From Alphaproteobacteria bacterium (GTDB taxonomy: Bacteria > Pseudomonadota > Alphaproteobacteria > Sphingomonadales > Emcibacteraceae), in assembly GCA_030428615.1 (NCBI GenBank), contig JAUIDN010000001.1:186001-250000 (forward strand): a stretch of DNA of 64,000 bases. The letters run 5' to 3'. Shown here piece by piece: positions 17,510-29,952 of this stretch. The notes under the pieces were generated by a model. It worked only from the letters and a program-made list of their open reading frames with translations, was not told the DNA's origin and searched no databases. The position numbers and the translations under genes are program-made. Each line of letters starts with the position of its first letter. Within the stretch, counting starts at the first letter, position 1.

Positions 17510-18158
17510 TACCGGCTTCCATTAAGTCACCCCGCACTACCGGGCCAATGCCTGATGGTGTGCCGGTGTAAATCAAATCCCCGGGTTCCAAGATATAGAG
17601 TTCCGAAAGTTTGGATACAATCTGATTTGAATTCGCAATCATCATGCTTATATCGCTATCCTGCCTGACGTCACCATTCACACTAAGCCAGATACGACCT
17701 TTTTTGGGATGGCCAATATCGCTTGCTTTATGGATAGCGGTAATAGTTGCAGATTTATCAAAGCCCTTGGAAGTATCCCAAGGCATACCAAGCGCCTTCA
17801 TTTCCGCCTGAAGGTCCCTGCGTGTAAGATCATTTCCAACAGCATAACCATAGATATAGTCTTCTGCCTCCTCCGCGGTGATATTGACCGCTCGCTTGCC
17901 AATCGCAATAACAAGTTCTATTTCATAATGAAAATCATTTGTTTTTGGCGGATAAGGTACGTCTTCGTGGTTTGCAACGATCGCGTCGGCGGGTTTCATA
18001 AAGAATACGGGATCAACTTCATCCGGATCACTTCCGAATTCAACCACATGATCATGATAATTCATCCCCACACAATATATTCGGTTAACAGGAAATACGT
18101 CGTCACTTCCCGCTATCTCAACGGTTGTCGTGGGTTTTGGTTCAAATATCATGGCCAT
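17472..18158 (-). CDS. Fumarylacetoacetate hydrolase-family protein
   Basis: A 228-residue protein of the FAH/acylpyruvate hydrolase family. These enzymes cleave or decarboxylate acylpyruvates and related beta-keto acids with a divalent metal. The family core is clear: YCVGMNYHDHVVEFG near the start, FHYEIELVIAIGKR with metal-binding acidic residues, YAVGNDLTRRDLQ, and EPGDLIYTGTPSGIGPV close to the end. The length suits single-domain members such as YcgM or oxaloacetate decarboxylase. The start has AAGGA seven bases upstream. It follows ratA by 12 bases on the same strand, so it may be read from the lipA-ratA transcript. Confidence 0.88.
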   Translation of the reverse strand: MAMIFEPKPTTTVEIAGSDDVFPVNRIYCVGMNYHDHVVEFGSDPDEVDPVFFMKPADAIVANHEDVPYPPKTNDFHYEIELVIAIGKRAVNITAEEAEDYIYGYAVGNDLTRRDLQAEMKALGMPWDTSKGFDKSATITAIHKASDIGHPKKGRIWLSVNGDVRQDSDISMMIANSNQIVSKLSELYILEPGDLIYTGTPSGIGPVVRGDLMEAGIDGVDTLVNKVV

Positions 18159-18170
18159 GTTTTTTCCTTT

Positions 18171-18602
18171 TTATTTTCCGTATAATTGTTCTGCGCGACC
18201 CTCGAAAGAAGCGACCATTCTATGTACCGCTTCGGTAAACAGACCGCCAACCATTTTTTGAAAAAACTTGTTTTTGAATTCGAAATCGACTTCAAAGTGA
18301 AGTTTTGAACCGCCATTCTTCAGGTCTTCAAATAACCATAAATTATGAAGATAGCTGAGTGGCCCTTTAATATAATCTATTTCGACCTTGCCTTCAGACA
18401 GCATTACATGGCTGGTAAAGCGTTCGCGAAAAACCTTAAAACCGATAATGAGGTCGGCATAAAAATCGTTTTCCTGTTTATTATAAACCCTGGCGCCGAT
18501 ACACCATGGCAGAAATTCCGGATACCCACCAACATCAGCCACCAAATCAGACATCTGCTTGGCACTATAGGAAAATGTCCTGTCTTCGACAAATTTTGGC
18601 AT
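18171..18602 (-). CDS. RatA/COQ10 START-domain protein (ubiquinone-binding)
   Basis: A 143-residue single-domain START-like protein (polyketide cyclase/COQ10 type). It opens with FVEDRTFSYSAKQMSDLVADV, followed by YPEFLPWC and the closing helix VHRMVASFEGRAEQLYG. Relatives bind ubiquinone and help respiration, as COQ10 does in mitochondria; E. coli RatA was reported to block ribosome subunit association. Next to lipA in an alphaproteobacterial setting, the ubiquinone role is the safer reading. Its ATG shares one base with the lipA stop (TGATG), so the two are translationally coupled. Confidence 0.88.
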   Translation of the reverse strand: MPKFVEDRTFSYSAKQMSDLVADVGGYPEFLPWCIGARVYNKQENDFYADLIIGFKVFRERFTSHVMLSEGKVEIDYIKGPLSYLHNLWLFEDLKNGGSKLHFEVDFEFKNKFFQKMVGGLFTEAVHRMVASFEGRAEQLYGK

Positions 18603-19597
18603 CAGAACTCGTAATTTGGGTTGTGCTTCTTCATTTCATCAATGTCGACCGGTGCATCCTCATGGGCTCTATTACCTTCTTTTCTCAGTTGTTCAAGGCG
18701 GGCCGCTTTCAGCGTTTCAAAATCTTCGCTGGCGTGATGGGATGATCTCGTCAATGGCGACGATGACACATGAAGAAATCCTTTTGCTTTGGCACGTTTC
18801 TTATATTTCAGGAACTGATCCGGTTTGATAAATTCGTGAACATCAACGTGTTTTTTTGTCGGCTGGAGATATTGGCCGATGGTCATGAAATCAATATCGG
18901 CGGACCGCATATCGTCCATTACCTGAAGAACTTCAACTTCTTCTTCGCCTAATCCGACCATTATGCCTGATTTCGTGAATATTTCCGGGTCAACTTCCTT
19001 CACTCTGGAGAGCAAATTAAGCGAATGAAAATAGCGCGCTCCAGGACGAATATGGGTATAAAGACGAGGAACCGTTTCAAGGTTATGATTAAACACATCC
19101 GGTTTTGCTGCGATCACGGTTTCCAGAGCACCTGGCTTATTTCTGAAATCCGGCGTCAGAATTTCAATTGTGGTTTCCGGCGATGCATCACGAACCGCGT
19201 TGATCACTTTTACGAATTGATCAGCACCACCATCGTCCAAATCATCCCTGTCAACCGACGTAATTACAATATGCTTCATGTCCGTTGTCAAAACCATTTC
19301 CGCCACATGCGCCGGTTCATCCGGATCAACCGGGTTTCCTTTTCCGGTTTTAATATTACAAAAACGGCACGCGCGCGTACATGTATCCCCAAGGATCATT
19401 ACGGTTGCGTGTTTTTTGGTCCAGCATTCACCGATGTTTGGACAAGCTGCCTCTTCGCAAACCGTATTAAGCTTAAGCCCGCGCATAAGATTGCGGGTTT
19501 CGTTAAACCCTTTTGATACGGGCGCTTTCACACGTATCCAATCAGGCTTTCTTAAGTGACCGGATTTGCTCAATTCTATTTTTTTTGCTTCTGCCAT
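18602..19597 (-). CDS. lipA: Lipoyl synthase
   Basis: A radical-SAM enzyme of 331 residues that inserts two sulfurs into octanoyl groups on lipoyl domains. Both iron-sulfur motifs are present: the auxiliary cluster [12 protein letters not shown] and the radical-SAM CTRACRFC. The family sequences VKAPVSKGF and [13 protein letters not shown], the latter with the Ser ligand region, also fit. The product is needed by the E2 and E1-beta proteins encoded just upstream, which explains the gene order pdhABC-lpdA-lipA. It is 24 bases from lpdA and overlaps ratA by one base. No lipB is seen in the window. Confidence 0.97.
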   Translation of the reverse strand: MAEAKKIELSKSGHLRKPDWIRVKAPVSKGFNETRNLMRGLKLNTVCEEAACPNIGECWTKKHATVMILGDTCTRACRFCNIKTGKGNPVDPDEPAHVAEMVLTTDMKHIVITSVDRDDLDDGGADQFVKVINAVRDASPETTIEILTPDFRNKPGALETVIAAKPDVFNHNLETVPRLYTHIRPGARYFHSLNLLSRVKEVDPEIFTKSGIMVGLGEEEVEVLQVMDDMRSADIDFMTIGQYLQPTKKHVDVHEFIKPDQFLKYKKRAKAKGFLHVSSSPLTRSSHHASEDFETLKAARLEQLRKEGNRAHEDAPVDIDEMKKHNPNYEF

Positions 19598-19621
19598 ATC
19601 ATATCCGATATAAGATTTATT

Positions 19622-21040
19622 TTAGAAATGTAAAGCTTTGCCAAATGCATCCAACACCGCTTCATGCATCATTTCCGACATCGTTGGATGCGGGAATACA
19701 GTATGCATCAGTTCCGTTTCCGTTGTCTCAAGAGTACGTGCGACCGTATAGCCCTGTATCATTTCAGTCACCTCAGCGCCAACCATGTGCGCGCCAAGCA
19801 GCTCACCTGTTTTAGCATCAAACACCGTCTTCATCATACCTTCCGCTTCGCCCATCGCAATGGCCTTACCATTACCAATAAATGGAAAACGGCCGACGCG
19901 TACTTTGTGACCCGCGGCGATCGCCGCTTTTTCCGTCATACCAACACTTGCTACCTGAGGACGGCAATAAGTACAGCCGGGGATGTTACCCTTATCCATC
20001 GGATGAAGGTCCTTGATTTCCTTATTTCCTTTGTCGCGTGCAATTTTCTCAACCAAAATAACGCCTTCATGGCTGGCTTTGTGGGCGAGCCACGGTGGGC
20101 CGGTCAAATCACCAATCGCATGAACGCCTTTAACGCCCGTATGTCCCCATTCATCCGTCACCACATGACCGCGGTCTACCTTGATTTTATTTTCTTCAAG
20201 CCCGATATTTTCGACGTTTCCATCGATCCCGATCGCTATGATTACACGGTCCACTTCAATCTGTTCAGATTTCCCGCCTTTGGCTTCCACCGTACAAACA
20301 ACCGTCGATTTCTTTTTATCAAGTTTCGTAACGCTGGCTTCGGTTTTTATGGTGATACCTTGCGATTTAAATGATTTAGCAGCGAAGGCGGAAATTTCCT
20401 CGTCTTCAACCGGCATTACCCGGTCCATCATTTCGACAACCGTTACTTCGGAACCAAGCTCATTATAAAAGCTGGCAAATTCGATGCCAATCGCACCGGA
20501 ACCAATAACCAGCAATTTTTTAGGCATGGTATTTGGCACAAGGGCATGACGGTATGTCCAGATAAGCTCACCATCCGCCTTCAGATGCGGCAGTTCCTTC
20601 GCTCGCGCCCCGGTGGCAAGAACAATGTCTGTTGCTTCCACTATTGTTGTCTTACCGTCTTTTTCAACGGATAGCTTGCCGGGTGAGACAAGTTTTCCAC
20701 TGCCTTCAATAACGGTAATTTTATTTTTCTTCATCAGGTGTTTTATACCCGCGCTAAGCTGTGCGGCAATGCCGCGACTGCGTTTCACCACCTTGTCCAG
20801 GTCAAATCCAAGCTGATCCGCCACAAGGCCATAGTCAGCCGCATGTTTCATATTGTGAAATACTTCCGCAGAACGAAGAAGTGCCTTGGTTGGGATACAG
20901 CCCCAGTTAAGGCATATTCCGCCAAGTTCCGCCCGCTCAACCACGGCTGTTTTAAAGCCAAGCTGCGCCGCGCGAATTGCAGCAACATATCCTCCTGGAC
21001 CAGAGCCAAGCACGATCATATCAAATTTTTGTGCAGTCAT
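19622..21040 (-). CDS. lpdA: Dihydrolipoyl dehydrogenase (E3)
   Basis: A 472-residue flavoprotein that reoxidises dihydrolipoyl groups with NAD+. FAD-binding GSGPGGYVAAIRAAQLG is at the N-terminus, and the redox disulfide is in GGICLNWGCIPTKALL. The NAD-binding GSGAIGIEFASFYNELG lies mid-protein, and the C-terminal HTVFPHPTMSEMMHEA holds the active-site His-Glu pair. The start has AAGGGAG upstream. It lies 12 bases after pdhC, as expected for the E3 dedicated to pyruvate dehydrogenase. Confidence 0.97.
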   Translation of the reverse strand: MTAQKFDMIVLGSGPGGYVAAIRAAQLGFKTAVVERAELGGICLNWGCIPTKALLRSAEVFHNMKHAADYGLVADQLGFDLDKVVKRSRGIAAQLSAGIKHLMKKNKITVIEGSGKLVSPGKLSVEKDGKTTIVEATDIVLATGARAKELPHLKADGELIWTYRHALVPNTMPKKLLVIGSGAIGIEFASFYNELGSEVTVVEMMDRVMPVEDEEISAFAAKSFKSQGITIKTEASVTKLDKKKSTVVCTVEAKGGKSEQIEVDRVIIAIGIDGNVENIGLEENKIKVDRGHVVTDEWGHTGVKGVHAIGDLTGPPWLAHKASHEGVILVEKIARDKGNKEIKDLHPMDKGNIPGCTYCRPQVASVGMTEKAAIAAGHKVRVGRFPFIGNGKAIAMGEAEGMMKTVFDAKTGELLGAHMVGAEVTEMIQGYTVARTLETTETELMHTVFPHPTMSEMMHEAVLDAFGKALHF

Positions 21041-21052
21041 AATCCGGCTCCC

Positions 21053-22336
21053 TTAAAGTAACATTGCTGATGGTTGTTCAAGAAACATCTTAACCGCAGC
21101 CAGATACTCTGCACCAACCGCACCATCAATCGCACGGTGATCACAAGAAAGCGTAACAGTCATCACAGTTGCAACGGCCAATTCACCATTTTTGACAACC
21201 GGACGCTGTTCGCCCGCACCAACAGCAAGAATAGCCGCTTGTGGGGGATTAATCACAGCGTCGAATTGCTTGACGCCCATCATACCCATATTCGAAATGG
21301 AGAATGTACCGCCCGCATATTCCTCTGGCGCCAGTTTACCTTCGTGCGCACGTTTCGCCAGGTCTTTCGTTTCTTCTGATATCTGACGAAGTCCTTTTTG
21401 GTCCGCGCCACGCACAACCGGTGTAATAAGTCCTCCGTCAATCGCAACCGCCACCGAAATATCAGCGCGTTTGAACTGGTGCATGACGTCACCCATAAAT
21501 TGCACATTTGCCGCTGGTACTTTCATCAATCCGGCCGCGCATGCCTTAATCACGAAATCATTGACGGAAATTTTATATTCATCGGACATAGCGTTAAGTT
21601 GTTTACGTGCGGCGAGAAGGTTATCAAGTTCAATATCCACACTGAGGTAAAAATGAGGTACTGTCTGTTTGCTTTCGGTAAGCCTTTTTGCAATTGTTTT
21701 ACGCATATTGCTGAGCTTGACAACATCATACGGTGCATCACCCTCAAGCGAAACGCCCCCAGCAAACGCCGTTGCGGCGGATGATGGTGAATATGCTTCC
21801 ACATCGCGTTTTATGATACGCCCGCGAGGGCCAGATCCTGAAATTTGCGAAATATCATAGCCACTTTGTTCCGCTATACGTCTGGCAAGCGGCGATGCAA
21901 ATACGCGTTCACCTTTTGGTGCAGCCGCCACAACAGGTTGCGGCGCGGCTTTCTTCTCAGTCGCTGGAGCAGGAGCCGCAGCGGGTGCTGGCTCGGATGC
22001 CGTTTCAGGGGCTTCAGCGCTTGTCTCTGGTTTTGCGGCAGGCTTTGTTGCGGGAGCATCCGCAGCGATACTGTCTGCCGCTGAAGCATCTTCACCTTCT
22101 TCAAGAAGAACGGCAATAAGTTCACCGACCGCGACATTTTCGGTTCCTTCGTCCACAAGAATTTTTCCGACCACACCGTCATCGATGCTTTCAAATTCCA
22201 TGGTTGCCTTGTCGGTTTCAATCTCAGCGAGGATTGTACCGCTTTCGACTTCATCTCCGACCTTAACCAGCCATTTGGCAAGGGTTCCGGTTTCCATGGT
22301 TGGGGAAAGTGCGGGCATTGTAAGTGCAATAGCCAT
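21053..22336 (-). CDS. pdhC: Pyruvate dehydrogenase E2, dihydrolipoyllysine acetyltransferase
   Basis: A 427-residue E2 core protein. One lipoyl domain occupies about residues 1-80, with the lipoylated Lys in ETDKATMEF. An Ala/Pro-rich linker follows, then a peripheral-subunit-binding domain ([17 protein letters not shown], about 145-180). The catalytic domain ends with the active-site pattern [13 protein letters not shown] single lipoyl domain is usual for alphaproteobacterial E2, where E1-beta supplies another. The start follows the pdhB stop within three bases and has GGGGGGAG upstream, so translation is coupled. Confidence 0.96.
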   Translation of the reverse strand: MAIALTMPALSPTMETGTLAKWLVKVGDEVESGTILAEIETDKATMEFESIDDGVVGKILVDEGTENVAVGELIAVLLEEGEDASAADSIAADAPATKPAAKPETSAEAPETASEPAPAAAPAPATEKKAAPQPVVAAAPKGERVFASPLARRIAEQSGYDISQISGSGPRGRIIKRDVEAYSPSSAATAFAGGVSLEGDAPYDVVKLSNMRKTIAKRLTESKQTVPHFYLSVDIELDNLLAARKQLNAMSDEYKISVNDFVIKACAAGLMKVPAANVQFMGDVMHQFKRADISVAVAIDGGLITPVVRGADQKGLRQISEETKDLAKRAHEGKLAPEEYAGGTFSISNMGMMGVKQFDAVINPPQAAILAVGAGEQRPVVKNGELAVATVMTVTLSCDHRAIDGAVGAEYLAAVKMFLEQPSAMLL

Positions 22337-22338
22337 AA

Positions 22339-23733
22339 TTATTCTCCCCCCACATAACAGACTTGTTTAGCAGCGGCGACAATACGGTCATCACTGATAA
22401 CAGCCAGTTTTTCAAGGTTCGCCGCATATGGCATCGGCACGTCTTCGTTCGTTGCCCGTAAAACCGGCGCGTCCAGATAATCAAACGCGTCCTCCATAAG
22501 GCGCGCGGATATTTCGGAACTTACCGAACAGGTGGCCCATCCTTCTTCGACGCAAACCACACGGTTTGTTTTCTTCACGGAATTGATCACCGTTTCCATA
22601 TCCAGCGGACGGATCGTCCGAAGATCAACGACTTCCGCGCTAATACCTTCTGCTGCAAGTTTTTCAGCGGCATCAAGGGCGAATTTAACGCCGATTGAAT
22701 AACTGACCAGTGTCACATCACTACCTTCACGGACCACGGCCGCTTTACCCAACGGAACGGTATAGTCATCGATATCCGGCACATCAAAGCTATATCCATA
22801 TGTTATTTCATTCTCAAGAAAAATAACCGGATTCGGATTTTTAATGGCTGCTTTCAACAGGCCTTTACAGTCGGCCGCGCTATAAGGTGCGACAACAATA
22901 AGCCCGGGCACATGCGCATACCATGATGCATAATTTTGTGAATGCTGCGCTCCTACGCGCGATGCCGCACCATTTGGTCCGCGAAACACCATTGGGCAGC
23001 GAATTTGACCACCGGACATATAATTGGTTTTTGCCGCGGAGTTGATAATCTGATCCATTGCCTGCATCGCGAAATTAAATGTCATAAATTCGACCACGGG
23101 CTTAAGCCCCGCCATCGCCGCCCCGACACCAAGTCCGGCAAAGCCATGTTCCGTGATTGGGGTATCAATAACACGTCTGTCGCCAAATTCATCAAGAAGC
23201 CCCTGGGTTACTTTATAAGCTCCCTGATATTCGGCCACTTCTTCACCCATAACGAAAACATTTTCGTCAAGACGCATTTCTTCGGCCATCGCATCCCTTA
23301 AAGCTTCGCGTACGGTCATATTTGTGAACGTCGTCCCTTCCGGCAGGTCAGATTCAACGGGTGCGGGTGTTGCGGGAGCCGAAACTTCGGCCGGTGCCGG
23401 CGCAGTTGCATCGACGCTCTGCGCCACTGGTGGCTCCGATGCGGGAGCCGCGACCTTCGCAGAAACACCCTCAAGCGCACTTTCGTCTTCGCCTTCTTCC
23501 AATATCACTGCAATAAGTGTTCCGACGGCAATCCCCTCTGCCCCATCAGCGACGAGGATCTTCCCCATCACGCCCTCTTCATCGGTTTCAAGTTCCATTG
23601 TTGCTTTATCGGTTTCAATTTCGGCGATAATATCTCCCGGTTTTACGGTATCACCTTCTTTTTTTGTCCATTTGGCGACTGTACCCTCTGTCATCGTGGG
23701 CGACATGGCGGGAAGTAAAATTTCTACTGACAT
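22339..23733 (-). CDS. pdhB: Pyruvate dehydrogenase E1 beta with N-terminal lipoyl domain
   Basis: A 464-residue protein. Residues 1-80 form a lipoyl domain ([10 protein letters not shown] marks the modified Lys), joined by an Ala/Pro-rich linker to a transketolase-type E1 beta domain from about 135. The E1 part shows [33 protein letters not shown] and the C-terminal [11 protein letters not shown] lipoyl domain fused to E1 beta is a recognised alphaproteobacterial trait. The start has AAGGAG eight bases upstream. It is second in the pdhA-pdhB-pdhC-lpdA operon. Confidence 0.96.
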   Translation of the reverse strand: MSVEILLPAMSPTMTEGTVAKWTKKEGDTVKPGDIIAEIETDKATMELETDEEGVMGKILVADGAEGIAVGTLIAVILEEGEDESALEGVSAKVAAPASEPPVAQSVDATAPAPAEVSAPATPAPVESDLPEGTTFTNMTVREALRDAMAEEMRLDENVFVMGEEVAEYQGAYKVTQGLLDEFGDRRVIDTPITEHGFAGLGVGAAMAGLKPVVEFMTFNFAMQAMDQIINSAAKTNYMSGGQIRCPMVFRGPNGAASRVGAQHSQNYASWYAHVPGLIVVAPYSAADCKGLLKAAIKNPNPVIFLENEITYGYSFDVPDIDDYTVPLGKAAVVREGSDVTLVSYSIGVKFALDAAEKLAAEGISAEVVDLRTIRPLDMETVINSVKKTNRVVCVEEGWATCSVSSEISARLMEDAFDYLDAPVLRATNEDVPMPYAANLEKLAVISDDRIVAAAKQVCYVGGE

Positions 23734-23756
23734 AATGATTACTCCTTGTTCTTATC

Positions 23757-24803
23757 TTATTCGGCGACCAAAACGTCGGTATATAATTCTGATGGATCCG
23801 GTTCCGGGCTTGACTGCGCAAATTCCGCTGCTTCGGATACCACCGCTTTTATTTCTTTATCAATTGCTTTCAGTTCGTCTTCGGACATGATTTTAGCATC
23901 AAGTATCCGTTTCTTCACCTGATCAATCGGGTCAAACTCTGCACGCATTTTCGATACTTCTTCTTTTGAGCGATATTTCGCCGGATCAGACATGGAATGT
24001 CCGCGGTATCGGTACGTTTTCATCTCAAGAAGGACCGGTCCCTCACCAGCGCGGCATTTTGCCACAGCACGCTCTGCGGCTTCACGCACGGCAAGCACAT
24101 CCATCCCATCAACCACTTCCCCTTCAATTTTAAAGCTTTCGCCGCGGCGGAACAATTCAATTTCCGACGATGCACGTGCAAGAGACGTCCCCATAGCATA
24201 CTGATTATTTTCTATCACATAAACGACAGGAAGGTTCCAAAGACGCGCCATATTGAAGCTTTCATAAACCTGGCCCTGGTTAACGGCCCCATCACCAAAA
24301 TAGGTCACCGACACATTGTCAGTGTTGCGGTACTTGTGGGCAAATGCGAGACCAGCCCCGATTGGAACCTGTGCCGCAACAATACCATGTCCGCCGTAAA
24401 AACCGTGATCAACACTAAACATGTGCATTGAACCACCCTTACCCTTTGAAATACCGGTAGCGCGCCCGGTAAGTTCCGCCAAGATCAATTTCGGATCAAT
24501 TTCACAGGCAAGCATATGTGCATGATCGCGGTAGCTGGTAATGATGCTGTCCCCTTCCTTGAGAGCACCCTGAATACCGGTCACGACGGCTTCCTGCCCG
24601 ATATACAGATGGCAGAAACCACCGATCAGGCCCATGCCATACATTTGTCCGGCTTTTTCTTCGAAGCGGCGCATTAACAGCATTTCTTTGTAATAATTGA
24701 TAAGATCTTCTTTGGATGCAGCAGGCGCTGCTTTCTTTACAGCCTTGCGGCGTGCGGCGGGTTTCCCGCTTTTTGTTTTGCGGGGGGCAGGTTTCTTAGC
24801 CAT
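23757..24803 (-). CDS. pdhA: Pyruvate dehydrogenase E1 alpha
   Basis: The thiamine-diphosphate-binding E1 alpha subunit, about 348 residues. A basic Lys/Ala-rich leader (KKPAPRKTKSGKPAARRK) precedes the core YYKEMLLMRRFEEKAGQMYG. The ThDP motif is TYFGDGAVNQGQVYE. The phosphorylation-loop region RYRGHSMSDPAKYR is conserved in sequence, although bacteria do not regulate it by kinase. The frame extends to a GTG at 24812; the ATG at 24803 sits just after GAGGA and is the likelier start. It is the first gene of the pyruvate dehydrogenase operon. The 243-base region upstream is AT-rich and should hold the promoter, but I see no clear boxes. Confidence 0.95.
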   Translation of the reverse strand: MAKKPAPRKTKSGKPAARRKAVKKAAPAASKEDLINYYKEMLLMRRFEEKAGQMYGMGLIGGFCHLYIGQEAVVTGIQGALKEGDSIITSYRDHAHMLACEIDPKLILAELTGRATGISKGKGGSMHMFSVDHGFYGGHGIVAAQVPIGAGLAFAHKYRNTDNVSVTYFGDGAVNQGQVYESFNMARLWNLPVVYVIENNQYAMGTSLARASSEIELFRRGESFKIEGEVVDGMDVLAVREAAERAVAKCRAGEGPVLLEMKTYRYRGHSMSDPAKYRSKEEVSKMRAEFDPIDQVKKRILDAKIMSEDELKAIDKEIKAVVSEAAEFAQSSPEPDPSELYTDVLVAE

Positions 24804-25055
24804 ATTCCTCACTCATATTGTTGATGTTAGTCCCATAAGATCCGGTGACGAAATCTCTATCAGCAAATCTTATTTAAAGGATATTGATTTATCCTTAAAA
24901 CATAATAATATCATGACTAAAAGTTATTGAAATACAACACTTTTTTTAAATTAACCGAATTTAAGTTAATTTAATGAAAAAGTTAATTTTTTATGCATAA
25001 TAGAACACACACTGTAACAACATGAAAACAAAGCATTTTTGTAACAATATTACGT

Positions 25056-25370
25056 TTATTGTCCGGATTTATCGTTTGGAATAACAATTTCGTCCGGATG
25101 AGTGAAGCCAAGATCTTTTCGTACAAGCTCATCCAGATAATCCGGATCAACGTGATCTTTTGACAGCAAACTGACATGCAGGTCAAGATCTTCGCGGACA
25201 GCTCTTATCCTTTCCTGCTCCGCTTTCAGGGCGGTGATTTCTTCCTGAAGAACCTTTTGCGATGTTACACTTTTAAAGGCGTGCGCCGCAAAATAGGAAG
25301 ACACCAACATTGCCGCAATTGGCAATGTCATCTTCCTGAGTCTGTAAAATATTGGTTTTTTGTTCCTCAT
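25056..25370 (-). CDS. ftsB: Septum formation initiator FtsB/DivIC
   Basis: A small bitopic divisome protein, about 104 residues from the ATG at 25370 (the frame also opens at a TTG at 25376). A short basic cytoplasmic tail is followed by a membrane helix at about 14-32 (LPIAAMLVSSYFAAHAF). A coiled coil follows (QEEITALKAEQERIRAVREDLD), then the conserved segment DPDYLDELVRKDLGF. In E. coli FtsB joins FtsL and FtsQ to activate septal peptidoglycan synthesis. Position between eno and pdhA is the usual alphaproteobacterial site. Five GANTC sites and a 22-bp palindrome lie just upstream. Confidence 0.92.
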   Translation of the reverse strand: MRNKKPIFYRLRKMTLPIAAMLVSSYFAAHAFKSVTSQKVLQEEITALKAEQERIRAVREDLDLHVSLLSKDHVDPDYLDELVRKDLGFTHPDEIVIPNDKSGQ

Positions 25371-25379
25371 TGACAAAGA

Positions 25380-25478
25380 GAATCACATCCGATTCGCTGG
25401 GTCAAGATTTTTCTTAAAAAAAAGAATCGCCTAGAGTCAATAACATAGCCAACATACTACATGTAGTATGTTAGATTC
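25380..25478 (-). promoter_or_regulatory. Cluster of five GANTC sites upstream of ftsB
   Basis: GANTC occurs near 25380, 25391, 25424, 25434 and 25474, that is five times in about 99 bases where chance predicts well under one. GANTC is the CcrM methylation site of Alphaproteobacteria, and its methylation state controls GcrA-dependent cell-cycle promoters in Caulobacter. The cluster covers the likely ftsB promoter region. A TTGACT at about 25435-25440 on the minus strand could be a -35 box. Confidence 0.5.
25451..25472. repeat. 22-bp perfect palindrome between eno and ftsB
   Basis: AACATACTACATGTAGTATG plus TT is self-complementary with no spacer. It lies about 80 bases before the ftsB ATG and about 80 bases after the eno stop. 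No T-run follows, so it looks like a dimer-binding operator more than a terminator. The core TACTACATGTAGTA recalls BlaI/CopY-type operators but lacks their central spacer bases. Confidence 0.6.
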
Positions 25479-25549
25479 ATTTTAAGCATAAATTTAAAAA
25501 ACCAATAGAAAACTCTAATGAGCTCTTTCGCAAACTGTGTAATTAATTA

Positions 25550-28500
<2,951 letters not shown>

Positions 28501-28523
28501 CTAAAATCTTTTACAAAAAATAA

Positions 28524-28542
28524 ACGGCACCAAAGGTGCCGT
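28524..28542 (-). terminator. Rho-independent terminator after secG
   Basis: An eight-base GC-rich stem (ACGGCACC / GGTGCCGT) with a three-base loop is followed on the minus strand by TTATTTTTTG. It lies seven bases after the secG stop and about 50 bases before the pyrG ATG. Confidence 0.85.
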
Positions 28543-28548
28543 CTACAA

Positions 28549-28878
28549 TTAATTTGAAACCGGTACCTGCGGCGTTGTTTCGGCAGGCATCTCAGGAACC
28601 ACAGGTGCCTCAACCGGCGCGGGTGCAGGCTCATCAAGCACAGACGTGCTTGAAGCGTCCTGCTTGGCGATCCAGGCCAGTACAAGGCTGGTTACAAAAA
28701 AGCACCCGACAATGACAGTCGTCATCTTCGTCAGCAGATTCGCCGCTGAACGACCGGACATCATGCTCGTTGGTCCACCACCGATACCAAGTGCTCCGCC
28801 CTCGGATTGTTGTAACAATACAAGAACAACCAAAGCAACGGCTAACATCAAATGTATGACAAGAACAACCTCTTGCAT
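28549..28878 (-). CDS. secG: Preprotein translocase subunit SecG
   Basis: A 109-residue inner-membrane protein with two helices, about 3-22 (VVLVIHLMLAVALVVLVLLQ) and 55-76. Between them is the conserved loop QQSEGGALGIGGG. SecG assists SecYE during protein export. The C-terminal tail is rich in Pro, Ala and Val (EPAPAPVEAPVVPEMP), common in alphaproteobacterial SecG. It lies 113 bases after tpiA and ends at a clear terminator. Confidence 0.95.
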   Translation of the reverse strand: MQEVVLVIHLMLAVALVVLVLLQQSEGGALGIGGGPTSMMSGRSAANLLTKMTTVIVGCFFVTSLVLAWIAKQDASSTSVLDEPAPAPVEAPVVPEMPAETTPQVPVSN

Positions 28879-28991
28879 TTTTCTTACTCTTTAAATTAAT
28901 AAATCAATAAAATTCTAAAATATAGATAGCTTCATCTAAGTTATTTACAAGAGGCTTTTACTCTAAAGCGCCATCAATGGCTAGTATAAAA

Positions 28992-29750
28992 TTAGCCTAT
29001 TTCGTCATAGGCGGAAATAATACCGTAAAAGTCATCTGCTTTAAGGCTTGCGCCACCAACAAGGGCACCGTTCACATTCGGAACTGACATCAGTTCAGGC
29101 GCATTTGACGCCTTTACCGATCCGCCATATAAAATTTTTATGCCCGCCCCTGATGCACCAAAGCGGCTCATAAGCACCTCTCGAACGGCTTTATGCATTT
29201 CCTGAACATCCATGACCGTTGGCGTATGGCCGCTACCAATTGCCCAAACGGGCTCATAGGCAATAATCGTGTTGCTCGCCGTCGCACTTTGCGGGATCGA
29301 TGCCTTTACCTGCGAGATGACAACATCAAGTGCCTTACCCGCTTCTCGTTCTTCAATGGTTTCCCCAACGCAAATAATTGCCGTTGCGCCTTCATTCTGG
29401 GCCGCCGCAGCCTTTGCATTAACCACATCGTTATTTTCACCATGATCCGCCCGTCGTTCAGAATGACCGACAATAATATGCTTACAGCCAAGTTCGACAA
29501 CCATTTCAGCAGAAATATCCCCAGTATGCGCACCACTCACGTTCATGTGGCAATCCTGCGCCCCGATTGCAACATTTTCGGCGCCCAAACCAGCAAATGT
29601 ACTGATCAGCGTAAAAGGCGGGCAGATCAGAACATCACATTTGGCACCACTTGTGTTGATCAAATCATTAAGTCGGGTAATTTCCTGGGTTGAAGCTTTA
29701 AGGCCATTCATTTTCCAGTTTCCGGCTACTAATGCTTTGGGTGTCATCAT
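28992..29750 (-). CDS. tpiA: Triose-phosphate isomerase
   Basis: A 252-residue glycolytic enzyme interconverting dihydroxyacetone phosphate and glyceraldehyde 3-phosphate. The active-site Lys is in AGNWKMNG, the His in VGHSERR, and the catalytic Glu in AYEPVWAIGSG. The phosphate-binding loop ILYGGSVKASN and ALVGGASL are intact. It diverges from the ppiD-like gene across 202 bases and is followed by secG, the usual alphaproteobacterial arrangement. Confidence 0.98.
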   Translation of the reverse strand: MMTPKALVAGNWKMNGLKASTQEITRLNDLINTSGAKCDVLICPPFTLISTFAGLGAENVAIGAQDCHMNVSGAHTGDISAEMVVELGCKHIIVGHSERRADHGENNDVVNAKAAAAQNEGATAIICVGETIEEREAGKALDVVISQVKASIPQSATASNTIIAYEPVWAIGSGHTPTVMDVQEMHKAVREVLMSRFGASGAGIKILYGGSVKASNAPELMSVPNVNGALVGGASLKADDFYGIISAYDEIG

Positions 29751-29952
29751 ATCAGATAATATCCTTCCTATAATATTGGCTGTCAGGTGTTTTAGTGACT
29801 ATCAGATATTTACCCTCTTTTCCACCGGGAATAGTGATATTTCAACTCTTTTCTTGTTGCGAATGAGGAATGAGATAACTATGATGCCGCAAATATAACG
29901 GGCACGCTGACAGCGGCCCTCAAAAAATTACTGAAGGTGCAGGTAATAATCA

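Noticed and set aside
24948-24972. AAATTAAC/GTTAATTT dyad and TTAA-N6-TTAA before pdhA
   Set aside because: Spacing is wrong for CtrA and the sequence is simple AT-rich DNA.
24983-25186. 67-codon minus-strand ORF overlapping ftsB
   Set aside because: It lies in another frame of ftsB on the same strand; the FtsB frame has the domain match.
25451-25472. Calling the 22-bp palindrome a BlaI/CopY operator
   Set aside because: The core TACATGTA lacks the two central bases of TACA-NN-TGTA, and no such regulator gene is nearby.
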